Part shown: piece after piece, positions 56,553-64,000 of the stretch | Layout: each line of letters starts with the position of its first letter | How positions within the stretch are numbered: the first letter of the stretch is position 1 | Assembly: GCF_014203955.1 (NCBI RefSeq) | Contig: NZ_JACHKA010000001.1 | Location: forward strand, 2,697,001 to 2,761,000 | Source: Sphingobium lignivorans | GTDB lineage: Bacteria > Pseudomonadota > Alphaproteobacteria > Sphingomonadales > Sphingomonadaceae | Direction: 5' to 3' | DNA: 64,000 nt | Program-made: the position numbers and the translations under genes | The notes under the pieces: model-generated | What the model saw: only the letters and a program-made list of their open reading frames with translations | The model's database searches: none | What the model was told of the DNA's origin: nothing

Positions 56553-57281
56553 ATGCCAGCGACGCCAGAAAATCTCTACAAAGCTCACGTGAAGAATCTG
56601 CGTGCGGTTGATACTGCGCTTGAGCGAATGTTGCGTGAGCTGAACGCTTCTCTCTCACGATGCGACGAGACCACCTCCGATGCATTGCTTAAAACAACAA
56701 TGCTTCTGCTCGGAGCGTGGGCCGAAGATCGTTTAAGAAAGATGCTGTTCGAGCCCAATGGGTTCACCCCTGCCGAGCGGCAGCAAATAACAAGCGCAGG
56801 ATCACAAATTGAAATTTGGAAGGCAGCTTTGGAACGAGGGTTCAGGAAGCGATATCAAATTCCGTTGGCCGATCTTTCACAGACACTCCCGCTTACTCCA
56901 CGAGCCCGTTATGCAGCGCTCCTGAGCGTCATCGAAGATGATCTAAGGCCGATAATCGAGGTGCGAAATAAGCTTGCCCACGGGCAGTGGATAAGGCCGC
57001 TTAATTCGGAAAATGATGATTACTCACCGGTCCATACGCAGCAAATTAACGGAGAGAACGCTCATTCGGTGAAATGTAAGCATCGGCTTCTCGAGTATCT
57101 TTCGCAGATCATCCATGACTTGGCCGTCGGCGGCCAGGCATTTGAGCGAGACTTCGATGGGCATTATTCTAAATTGGAACACGCGAAGCGCGAAACCACC
57201 TCACGCTCTTACCAAAAATGGCTCGCGGCGATGCGTGCCAAATACCAGCGAGGTCGGGCCCGGCGAACCGGGCAAGCGTGA
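56553..57281 (+). CDS. HEPN-like protein, putative RNase
   Basis: This 242-residue helical protein has ALLKTTMLLLGAWAEDRLRKML and, in the second half, IIEVRNKLAHGQW with Arg138 and His143. That is the R-x4-6-H motif of HEPN nucleases. HEPN proteins are common RNA-cutting effectors of defence and toxin systems. The composition is clearly more AT-rich than most neighbours, suggesting recent acquisition. It has no adjacent partner gene. The tRNA-like sequence and strong hairpin sit directly before its start. The C-terminal tail is basic (KYQRGRARRTGQA). Confidence 0.65.
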   Translation: MPATPENLYKAHVKNLRAVDTALERMLRELNASLSRCDETTSDALLKTTMLLLGAWAEDRLRKMLFEPNGFTPAERQQITSAGSQIEIWKAALERGFRKRYQIPLADLSQTLPLTPRARYAALLSVIEDDLRPIIEVRNKLAHGQWIRPLNSENDDYSPVHTQQINGENAHSVKCKHRLLEYLSQIIHDLAVGGQAFERDFDGHYSKLEHAKRETTSRSYQKWLAAMRAKYQRGRARRTGQA

Positions 57282-57673
57282 GGCGACGTACTTGCGTCAG
57301 GAGGGCGCTTGGATGCTCATCGGCGCCCTCGTCATCCAAGCAGAACGTCTTCAATGTCGCCGGAGAGCGGCTGCACCGGAGATCGTGAACGAACGACCGC
57401 TTTCAGAAAATTCCGTGCCACCGTGGAACGACGGCTATGTTGGCGGTTGCGGCCGAGATGATCGGCCACATGCCAACGGCAAGTTTCGGCCTAAGCGGAC
57501 GCTCAGCATGTCTAGGCTGAACGACCGGCTCTGGGTCGAACGCGACCGTAGGTGTTGAGCGGGCGAATGGCGGCTATCCCGTTTTCGCGGGCCATAAGCT
57601 GCCTTTCCGGTTCGTCCGCAATCTCGGTCGTGTCCTACCGGTTGTCCCCCTCAGATCGTGCGTAGTGTGGCAG
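57282..57673. other. Intergenic region with relic repeat copy B
   Basis: No gene seen. It holds GGAACGAC..CTATGTTGGCGG (57425-57446) and ACGGCAAGTTTCG (57476-57488), blocks shared with 56281-56334 on the other side of the HEPN gene. Open frames here lack ribosome-binding sites. Confidence 0.45.
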
Positions 57674-58597
57674 CTAACTGCGAGCGTCCCTTTCCAGTTC
57701 GGCGATGCGCTCCGAGCAGACGGCGTGGACGACGCGTCCAAGTTCCTCAATATGGTCGGCCAGCCAGGTCAGCTCATCCATTGTGATCCGGTAATGCTTC
57801 GAATAGCGGGCCTTGACGTAGGCTTCCTTGAGCTTCGAAAAGATCGCACGCTCGCGGCGGTTATCCGACGGCCAGACCTGAGCCAGCCGCGCATCCAGCC
57901 TCTCAGCCTGACTGCGCAAAAAAGCGAGATTGTGGACATGGGGTGTATAGAAGGTCACCACTAGCAGCACACAATGATACAATTGCTCAGTGGCTTGATG
58001 CAGAAGAAACGCAGCACGTTTTGAACGGCCCTTGCTAATCAAATGGTCGGCACTATCCTTGAAATCTACTGCCGCCGGAAACCATTCCTCGTAATATTCC
58101 TCGGCCATCTCCAGCGCCTTTTCGGGCGTCTTGGGCACGGGCGTGCGCAGTTTCCGGTCATCGCTTTCGTAGAGGACGATCCCATCACGGGCGATATCCA
58201 TGAAGAAGTAACGGCCATGCGCCAGCCCGTCGTTCACTTCCTGGAGCGAATGGACGATGAAATTGACGGGCGTACGCAGCCTGTTGACGATGCTGGTCTC
58301 GCGCATCAGCCGGTCATCGGCATTCGACCAGTAATCGACGCGATCGGTCAGCCGCTTGTCGTTGACGATCACCAGCAGATCGAAATCGGAGCGATATCCC
58401 TTTGCGGTATGCGGCTCGTCGACCCAGCCACCACGCGCATAGGAACCGTAGAGGATGACCTTGAGGATGCGCCCCTTCTTCTTCCAGTCCTGCGTCGCCA
58501 GGGCACGCGCCTCGTCGAACTCCTCGAACAGGATCTGGAGCACGCGCTCCAGCTCGCGGCGTTTCGCAGGGGGAAGATGATCAAGATCGGTCTGCAT
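57674..58597 (-). CDS. Nucleotidyltransferase-HEPN fusion protein
   Basis: The 307-residue protein joins a minimal nucleotidyltransferase (VILYGSYARGG with Gly51-Ser52, then DFDLLVIV with Asp71 and Asp73) to a HEPN-like helical domain (LISKGRSKRAAFLLHQATEQLYHCVLLVV, ...VKARYSKHYRI). MNT and HEPN proteins are usually separate toxin-antitoxin partners in which the MNT modifies the HEPN RNase; here they are one chain. The length is typical of fused members. I see no adjacent partner. The gene is leftward and has the sigma-like gene 92 bases upstream. Confidence 0.85.
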   Translation of the reverse strand: MQTDLDHLPPAKRRELERVLQILFEEFDEARALATQDWKKKGRILKVILYGSYARGGWVDEPHTAKGYRSDFDLLVIVNDKRLTDRVDYWSNADDRLMRETSIVNRLRTPVNFIVHSLQEVNDGLAHGRYFFMDIARDGIVLYESDDRKLRTPVPKTPEKALEMAEEYYEEWFPAAVDFKDSADHLISKGRSKRAAFLLHQATEQLYHCVLLVVTFYTPHVHNLAFLRSQAERLDARLAQVWPSDNRRERAIFSKLKEAYVKARYSKHYRITMDELTWLADHIEELGRVVHAVCSERIAELERDARS

Positions 58598-58689
58598 CGG
58601 AAAAGGAATCCTAACCGGGACCGGCGCTTATGCAACCGGATTGAGAAGGAAAGCGCTCCGGAACGTTGCCGGAACGGCCGGGGAGACGC

Positions 58690-58905
58690 TCACCCGTCGG
58701 GCGCGTTGCCCAGCGTCCGGCCGATCTGGACGATGGCGGCCCCGAGCTGACGTTCGACCTCGCACAGGCTGATGCCCAGCCGAATGCCGATCGTCGGATA
58801 GTCCAGCCCGTCTGCAGAGTGCAGCCTGAATACCGAGCGCATCGGTTCGGGGAGCGCTGCGACGGCTGCGCGTATCCGGTCGGGGTCCTCATCGATTCCG
58901 GTCAT
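58690..58905 (-). CDS. Small sigma-70 region-4-like protein (71 aa)
   Basis: The product consists almost only of a region-4 helix-turn-helix: AVAALPEPMRSVFRLHSADGLDYPTIGIRLGISLCEVERQLGAAIVQIGRTL. It lacks region 2. The chosen ATG has GGAG nine bases upstream; an ATG 15 bases earlier has none. It lies divergent from, and 440 bases before, a complete FecI-type sigma gene. It might act as a regulator or anti-sigma-like partner of that sigma factor; this is an inference. Confidence 0.65.
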   Translation of the reverse strand: MTGIDEDPDRIRAAVAALPEPMRSVFRLHSADGLDYPTIGIRLGISLCEVERQLGAAIVQIGRTLGNAPDG

Positions 58906-59344
58906 ATCTGCCTGCTCCATTCTGCGGCGCCGCCGGGGCTGGCGGCAGGCAGCGATCCCAGGAGCGCGACGGAGTGAGGCGGACCGCACCCGCAGGGGCG
59001 CAGCGCCAGCGGAGCAGCCGGGCACCGGCTTGCGGTTCGCCGCGTCGTGCCCAGGGTCGGCCGCCACCCGCCCCGGCGATCCGCCTGCAGCAGGCAGTTC
59101 CGAGGGGAGATGAGGGGCAGCGACCGCCACGAATTGCATCGCCCGCCAATCTCGCGCAGGATGAAGGTGCAGCCGGACAAGGCCGGCAGCTGGCTGCGGA
59201 ACTGACCGCCAGGCATCACGAGCGTCCATCCGTCCCGGTCGGACGACATATCCGAGGCATCGCCCGGCACGGGACCTGATCTCGTGCGATCCTTTTTGCG
59301 TGCCTCCGCTCCGGGCGGGTGCAGTTCACCGTGCAGCTGACGCA
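58906..59344. other. Divergent region before the FecI gene
   Basis: About 440 bases, GC-rich. Open frames exist on both strands but none carries a ribosome-binding site with family features. I searched for a lasso-peptide precursor here and found none. Confidence 0.4.
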
Positions 59345-59887
59345 ATGGCGCAGCCCCCAGACGATGACGATGTACCGCCCGCCGATGCCGGCAACGGTGT
59401 CAGGGCGCACCTCGATATCCTGTACCGCGATCAGGCCCCGCAGCTCCGCCGCCGGCTTCGCGGGCAGCTGCGCTCCTCCGAGGAAGCGCACGACCTCGTG
59501 CAGGACGCGTTCGTCAGGCTGCTGGGCGCGGCTGCGCGACAGGCACTGCGCGAGCCGGAGGCCTTTCTCAACCGGATCGTCCGTAACCTGCTCATCGACC
59601 GGTCGCGCCGTCTCGCTGCGCGCGCGGCGCATGTTCCGCTCGACGAGGACAGCGAACCGGGAGTGCGGCCCTCGCAGGCCGACACCATCGAGCTGGCACA
59701 GATGCGCGACCGCTACCAGGCCGCAGTGAACGCGCTTCCCGAACGGATGCGCGAGGTATTTCTGCTCCACCGGATCGAGGGGCTGGGCTACAGGGAAATC
59801 GCGACGCGGCTCGGGATCAGTCACCGGACGGTGGAATGGCATATCGCCGAGGCGATCGTCCGGATCGGCAAGGGCCTGGAGCAATGA
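59345..59887 (+). CDS. FecI-family extracytoplasmic sigma factor
   Basis: The 180-residue protein has region 2 (LRRRLRGQLRSSEEAHDLVQDAFVRLLGA..RQALREPEAFLNRIVRNLLIDRSRR) and region 4 (ALPERMREVFLLHRIEGLGYREIATRLGISHRTVEWHIAEAIVRIGKGLEQ) of FecI-type sigma factors. It is activated by a receptor-FecR signalling chain. ATG before AQPPDDDD was chosen; a 15-residue longer frame exists. The stop overlaps the fecR-like start (ATGA). The next receptor carries the matching STN domain. Confidence 0.92.
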   Translation: MAQPPDDDDVPPADAGNGVRAHLDILYRDQAPQLRRRLRGQLRSSEEAHDLVQDAFVRLLGAAARQALREPEAFLNRIVRNLLIDRSRRLAARAAHVPLDEDSEPGVRPSQADTIELAQMRDRYQAAVNALPERMREVFLLHRIEGLGYREIATRLGISHRTVEWHIAEAIVRIGKGLEQ

Positions 59888-60906
59888 ACGAACCTGAAGC
59901 ACCGCCGGCGGAGCCGCCCGAACAGCTCGCGCGCGAAGCCGCGACCTGGTTCGCCCGGATGCGCGGTCCTGATGCGGATGCGCACCGCGCGGCGTTCGAT
60001 GCCTGGCTCGCGCAGGGTGCCGCGCACCGCAGTGCCTATAACCGGGCGGCCGAGATTTTCGCGTTGGGCAAGCTCCTTGCCGAACCCGAGACAGCCGCGA
60101 GTGTTCGCAGAGGGCGCAGGCCACGGATTGCCGCGCTGACGGCCGGCATCGCGCTTCTGCTCAGCGCCGCCGGCTGGTTCGCCCTGCACAGGTCAGGCCC
60201 TGACGGGCCGGCACCCGCCGTCGTGGCCGGTCGCGGCAACGACACGCGGCTGCTGTCGACCGTCGCGGGCGAGAGGCGGACGATCCGCCTTGCCGATGGC
60301 TCTGTCGTCCGGCTCGAGGGCGACAGCATGGTCAGGACCGGGTTCAGCGCGGACATGCGTCAGCTGCGCCTCGAACGCGGCAGCGCCAGGTTCGAGGTCG
60401 CGCATGAACGCCGGCCCTTTGTCGTTCTCGCCGGGGGCGGCAGCGTCACGGCGCGCGGCACGATCTTCGAGGTCGCCCTGACAGGCCGGGGACATGTCGA
60501 CGTGCATCTGCTGCAGGGTGCGGTTGACGTCGCGCTGCCGGGCCGGAACAGCGAGAACAGGCCCGAAGCGGTCAGGCGGCTGGCGGCGGGCGAGCGCGTG
60601 TCGTTCGTGGCGAAGCCGCCGGCTTCCGGGACGGGGCTGTCGGTCCCGGGCGCGGCGAATCCGCCCCCGTCCCCCCTCCCCTCTCCTGCGCGCGATTTCA
60701 CGGGCATTGCGGTTGCGGACCTGGTCGCCGAGGCGAACCGCGATGCCGTGCGTCCCATCCGGCTGGCTGACGCCTCGCTCGGCGCCCGTCGCGTATCGGG
60801 ACGGTTCCGGGTCGACGACACGTCGCTGCTGGCGCGCCGCCTCGCGGCACTGTTCGACGGAACCGCAGATTCCAGCGATCCGCAGGAGATCGTGCTACGG
60901 CCGTAA
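59884..60906 (+). CDS. FecR-family anti-sigma/transducer protein
   Basis: The 340-residue protein has an N-terminal DUF4880-type segment (LAREAATWFARMRGPDADAHRAAFDAWLAQGAAHRSAYNRA), one membrane segment (IAALTAGIALLLSAAGWFAL) and a periplasmic FecR domain (TVAGERRTIRLADGSVVRLEGDS...FEVAHERRPFVVLAG...ARGTIFEVA). It relays the receptor signal to FecI. It overlaps the FecI gene and precedes the STN receptor by about 100 bases. Confidence 0.92.
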   Translation: MNEPEAPPAEPPEQLAREAATWFARMRGPDADAHRAAFDAWLAQGAAHRSAYNRAAEIFALGKLLAEPETAASVRRGRRPRIAALTAGIALLLSAAGWFALHRSGPDGPAPAVVAGRGNDTRLLSTVAGERRTIRLADGSVVRLEGDSMVRTGFSADMRQLRLERGSARFEVAHERRPFVVLAGGGSVTARGTIFEVALTGRGHVDVHLLQGAVDVALPGRNSENRPEAVRRLAAGERVSFVAKPPASGTGLSVPGAANPPPSPLPSPARDFTGIAVADLVAEANRDAVRPIRLADASLGARRVSGRFRVDDTSLLARRLAALFDGTADSSDPQEIVLRP

Positions 60907-61004
60907 GCCAGGATAAATTTTTTCGCCCCCGCGCCCCGTAGTTCCGCAATCACTGCGTCAAGCCCCCTGACGCCGGCCTGAAGCCGGCAGGAAAAGGGGT
61001 GACG

Positions 61005-63605
61005 ATGACAATCAGCAAGGGGGCGTTCACGGCCGGCTGCCTCGTGGCGGCGGCAATCCAGGCAGGCATGCCAGCACCGGCGAAGGGGCAGACGGAGAGC
61101 GTCGCGACCTGGGATCTTCCCGCGCAGGCGCTGGGGGAGACATTGCGGGCGATCGCGCGCCGCTCGGGTCGTGATATCCTGTTCGCAGATGCGCTGGTCC
61201 GGGGGCGCCGGGCGCCGGCGGTACGGGGCAGTCTTACGGCCAGGGCCGCAGTGCGCGCGGCACTGGCCGGCAGCGACCTTATGGTCGAGGACCGTGAAGG
61301 CGCTTTGCTGGTGCGGGCCCGGCCGCATGCCGCCCGGCAGGACGATCCGGGGCCGGGCGAGATCGTGGTGACCGGTACGCGCATCCGTGGCGCGCAGAGC
61401 CCGTCGCCGCAGATCGTCGCGACACGGCAGGCGCTCGAGGATGCGGGCATCGACGATATGGCCGGCTTCTCGCGTATGCTGCCGCAGAATTTCTCGGGCG
61501 GGCAGAATCCCGGCGTGGCGGGCGGCGGCGACCAGGGCGGCCAGAGCAATATCAACAATTCGACGACGCTCAACCTGCGGGGGCTTGGTGCCGATGCGAC
61601 GCTCACGCTGATCAATGGCCATCGCATCGCCTATGACGCGCTGAACCAGGGCGTCGATGTATCGGCCATTCCGCTCGCCGCGATCGACCGGATCGAGGTA
61701 ATCGCCGACGGTGCCTCGGCGCTCTACGGCTCGGATGCGGTCGGCGGCGTAGTCAATCTGCGGCTGCGACGCGACTATAGCGGTCTGGAGACGACCGCCC
61801 GGTTCGGCGCCTCGACCGAAGGCGGCAATGTCCAGCAGCAATATAGCGCTGTGACCGGCGCGCGCTGGGGGTCGGGCGGGTTCATGGTCGCGGCGGACTA
61901 TGACCATTCAACCCCGGTCCTGGCCTCGGACCGAAGCTATACGCGCAAGCTCAACGGATCGCAGACATTGCTCGCGCGACAGTCGCAGACCAGCGTTGTT
62001 CTCGCCGGCCACCAGCAGCTCATGCCGGGCGTCACCTTCGAGCTCGACGGGCAGTTTTCCGACCGCAGGCTTCAGAAGACGAATGCCTTCACGGCAACGA
62101 CCGACGCATCCGTCAACGGCCTCGTCAACCGTCCTGCTGTCCGCTCATGGTCGGTCACGCCGACATTGCGCATCGATCTGTCTCCGGACTGGACCGCCTC
62201 GCTGGAGGCGACCCGCTCGGTCAGCAAAACGGATATCCGCTCGCGCAATTTCCGGAGTGGTATCGAGACCCCGGGGCGGCTGATCTACGAAAACAGGCTT
62301 GTCAATATCGAGGCCGGTGCCGAAGGCCCGCTCGTCCGGCTGCCTGGCGGCGACGCACGGCTGGCGCTCGGCGGCGGGTGGCGCCAGTTCGATCTCGGGA
62401 TCGATGTCACGCAGACAAGTGCGGGCGTTACCCGGACGACGCGACGCGGGACCGAAACGCGCAGGAGCCTGTTCGCCTATGGCGAGCTTTCCGTGCCGCT
62501 GGTCGGGCCGGACAACCGCATGCCGCTTGTCGAGCAGCTGCAGCTCAGTGCGGCCGTGCGATATGAACGCTATCAGGGCATCGAACAGGTGGCGACGCCC
62601 AAGCTCGGCATCATCCATGCGCCGCATCGCGATGTGACGCTGCGGTTCAGCTGGGGCAAATCCTACAAAATTCCGACGCTCGATCAGGTCAACCGCGTCG
62701 AGGCCGGAGGGCTTCTGCCGGGCAGCCTGTTCGCGCCGCAGCCGGTACCGGCGCTTCCGTCCGGTGCGACGGTGCTGGTGCTGAGCGGGGGCAATCCCGA
62801 CCTCCGCTCCGAGCGGGCGACGACCTGGACTGCGTCGTTCGAGGTGCGTCCGCAATTCCTCGAGGGCCTCAAACTGGGCGCGAGCTGGTTTGACGTCGAT
62901 TATCGCGACCGCATCGCCTCGCCGATCTCGGATACGCTGTCGGCGCTCGCCAATCCGGCATTCGCCGATTTCGTCCTCATGGCCCCTTCAGCGGCAGCGG
63001 TGCAGGCCATCGTCGATGGTCTGCCGCAGGCAATCACCAATGCGACCGGACAGCCGTTCGATCCGGCAAGGGTCGGCGCGATCCTCGATGGACGTCTGCG
63101 CAATTCAGCGCATGAGCATGCCCGCGGCGTGGATCTCGACATCGAATACCGGATCAGTCCGGGTCCCCGGGAGAGGCTGACGCTCAGCGCGACTGCAAGC
63201 TATCTCGATGCCAGCCGGCAGCTCAGCCCCGGCCAGCCCGTGCTTGCGCGATCGGGGGTGATCTTCACGCCTCCCACGTGGCGCGTGCGGACAGGCGGTA
63301 GCTGGGATCGCGGCAACACCGGGTTCACGGCCTTCTTCAACTATTCCGGTGGGGTCTATGACAATCGCCTCGCGTCGCCGGGCGATATCCCGGCCTTCCC
63401 GACAGTGGATCTCAGCGCGCGCATCCGTACCACGGACGACCGGGGCCTGCTCCATGGCCTGGAATTCCGGCTGTCGGCGCTCAACGTCCTCGACGAGAAG
63501 CCGCACACCATCTTCACCTCCGACCCGGCGGCGATCCCCTATGATTCGACGAACCAGTCGTCGATCGGACGGTTCATCAGCCTGGCCGTGACCAAATCAT
63601 GGTGA
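61005..63605 (+). CDS. TonB-dependent receptor with STN signalling domain
   Basis: The 866-residue protein has a signal-like start, an N-terminal STN domain (WDLPAQALGETLRAIARRSGRDILFADALVRGRRAPAVRG), a TonB-box-like EIVVTGTRIRGAQSPSP, a plug (NLRGLGADATLTLINGHR, IPLAAIDRIEVIADGASALYGSDAVGGVVNLRLRR) and a barrel ending SIGRFISLAVTKSW. STN domains signal to FecR. AAGGGG five bases before the ATG decides the start over a GTG six bases upstream. The gene continues into an isopeptidase-like gene whose start overlaps its stop. Its probable ligand is a peptide rather than a siderophore, judged from that neighbour. Confidence 0.93.
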   Translation: MTISKGAFTAGCLVAAAIQAGMPAPAKGQTESVATWDLPAQALGETLRAIARRSGRDILFADALVRGRRAPAVRGSLTARAAVRAALAGSDLMVEDREGALLVRARPHAARQDDPGPGEIVVTGTRIRGAQSPSPQIVATRQALEDAGIDDMAGFSRMLPQNFSGGQNPGVAGGGDQGGQSNINNSTTLNLRGLGADATLTLINGHRIAYDALNQGVDVSAIPLAAIDRIEVIADGASALYGSDAVGGVVNLRLRRDYSGLETTARFGASTEGGNVQQQYSAVTGARWGSGGFMVAADYDHSTPVLASDRSYTRKLNGSQTLLARQSQTSVVLAGHQQLMPGVTFELDGQFSDRRLQKTNAFTATTDASVNGLVNRPAVRSWSVTPTLRIDLSPDWTASLEATRSVSKTDIRSRNFRSGIETPGRLIYENRLVNIEAGAEGPLVRLPGGDARLALGGGWRQFDLGIDVTQTSAGVTRTTRRGTETRRSLFAYGELSVPLVGPDNRMPLVEQLQLSAAVRYERYQGIEQVATPKLGIIHAPHRDVTLRFSWGKSYKIPTLDQVNRVEAGGLLPGSLFAPQPVPALPSGATVLVLSGGNPDLRSERATTWTASFEVRPQFLEGLKLGASWFDVDYRDRIASPISDTLSALANPAFADFVLMAPSAAAVQAIVDGLPQAITNATGQPFDPARVGAILDGRLRNSAHEHARGVDLDIEYRISPGPRERLTLSATASYLDASRQLSPGQPVLARSGVIFTPPTWRVRTGGSWDRGNTGFTAFFNYSGGVYDNRLASPGDIPAFPTVDLSARIRTTDDRGLLHGLEFRLSALNVLDEKPHTIFTSDPAAIPYDSTNQSSIGRFISLAVTKSW

Positions 63606-64000
63606 GCGCGATGCGGATGCTGCTGGCGGGCCTTGTGCTGCTCGCTCTCCTGCCCGGCAGGGCGCTTGCCGATACGGCAACGCCCTGCGGCGATATCGTT
63701 CCGCAGGCGGAGGGACCGTTTCCCGTGCGTCCGGTCACACCTGATGATCTCGTCAGGCTGCGCGACATCGGCCCGGTGGATGCTTCTTCGCTCGACGCGC
63801 GGCTGTTTACGCTGTCCCCCGACGGCAGGAGCGTCGCATTCCAGCTGCGCCGGGCCGACCCGGTCCGCAACGGCTATTGCCTGGCGATGGTCGTGCTTGA
63901 TCTGCGGAAGGGCGCGCATCCACGTATCATCGATTCCGGCGGCGAATTCATCCGGATCCATTTCGACTTTCGCGACAAAGCGGATTTCCCGACCGGCATC
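63599..64000 (+). CDS. Prolyl-oligopeptidase-like lasso-peptide isopeptidase, N-terminal part (cut by window end)
   Basis: Only the first 134 residues are present. They show a signal peptide (MLLAGLVLLALLPGRALAD), then VTPDDLVRLRDIGP, FTLSPDGRSVAFQLRRADP and GYCLAMVVLDLR. This is the opening of AtxE2-type lasso-peptide isopeptidases, which hydrolyse imported lasso peptides. The start ATG or GTG overlaps the receptor stop. The sigma/FecR/receptor/isopeptidase order is that of sphingomonad lasso loci; precursor and maturation genes may follow beyond the window. The catalytic Ser-Asp-His lies outside the visible part. Confidence 0.7.
   Translation, partial: MVSAMRMLLAGLVLLALLPGRALADTATPCGDIVPQAEGPFPVRPVTPDDLVRLRDIGPVDASSLDARLFTLSPDGRSVAFQLRRADPVRNGYCLAMVVLDLRKGAHPRIIDSGGEFIRIHFDFRDKADFPTGI

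Noticed and set aside
58906..59344. Lasso-peptide precursor between the region-4 gene and FecI
   Set aside because: No short frame with a leader, a penultimate Thr and a Gly/Ala-starting core was found on either strand.
60360..61907. 515-codon open frame opposite the FecR and receptor genes
   Set aside because: It is antisense to two clear genes; no ribosome-binding site or family features.

Overview
The window looks like chromosomal DNA of an alphaproteobacterium of the Sphingomonadales (Sphingobium, Sphingomonas or Novosphingobium type). The reasons are high GC, two large TonB-dependent receptors, an imuA-imuB-dnaE2 cassette with GAAC-N7-GAAC LexA boxes, a His-Xaa-Ser cassette, a FecI/FecR receptor locus with an apparent lasso-peptide isopeptidase, and sphingomonad-type small proteins. 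No rRNA or canonical tRNA gene was seen. One degenerate tRNA-like sequence is present at 56.4 kb.

Layout. (1) 0.1-2.4 kb: a leftward stress operon with two Hsp20 chaperones, an NDUFS4-like protein and an HdeD-like membrane protein, behind a possible RpoH promoter and RNA thermometer. (2) 2.6-13.4 kb: a putative defence block with a PD-(D/E)xK protein, divergent from two giant proteins that each join an N-terminal nuclease-like domain to a P-loop (STAND or NACHT) ATPase. (3) 13.8-24.7 kb: a DNA-damage cluster (AlkB-like, zinc-finger protein, two SRAP proteins, imuA-imuB-dnaE2) with three LexA boxes. (4) 24.8-30.5 kb: a deletion scar (xanthine-dehydrogenase and TetR remnants), a secreted or anchored nuclease, and the hxsD-hxsB-hxsC-hxsA cassette. 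(5) 31.2-38.3 kb: a CHAT caspase-like module with a stand-alone CHAT protein, a 252-residue unknown, an alpha/beta-hydrolase-CHAT fusion and an HExxH metalloprotease. (6) 38.6-43.8 kb: IS debris, a GIY-YIG protein, a PIN/ImmA pair and an intact IS1182-type element. (7) 43.8-53.3 kb: a catabolic locus with a DLH-like protein, TonB receptor, Rieske oxygenase, MFS transporter and class II aldolase, facing a LysR regulator, an SDR and a 2-hydroxyacid dehydrogenase. The two transcription units share the same 17-bp palindrome upstream. (8) 53.7-58.6 kb: a second accessory block (DUF3644, an unknown, DUF488, HEPN protein, fused MNT-HEPN). (9) 58.7-64 kb: sigma region-4 protein, FecI sigma, FecR, STN-type TonB receptor and the start of a prolyl-oligopeptidase-like isopeptidase that runs off the window.

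The strongest candidates for an undescribed system are the CHAT/hydrolase/HExxH module (31.2-38.3 kb) and the paired nuclease-ATPase genes (4.5-13.4 kb). The tRNA-like/hairpin leader of the HEPN gene (56.4-57.3 kb) is the most unusual non-coding signal. All family assignments come from reading translated motifs. No database search was run.
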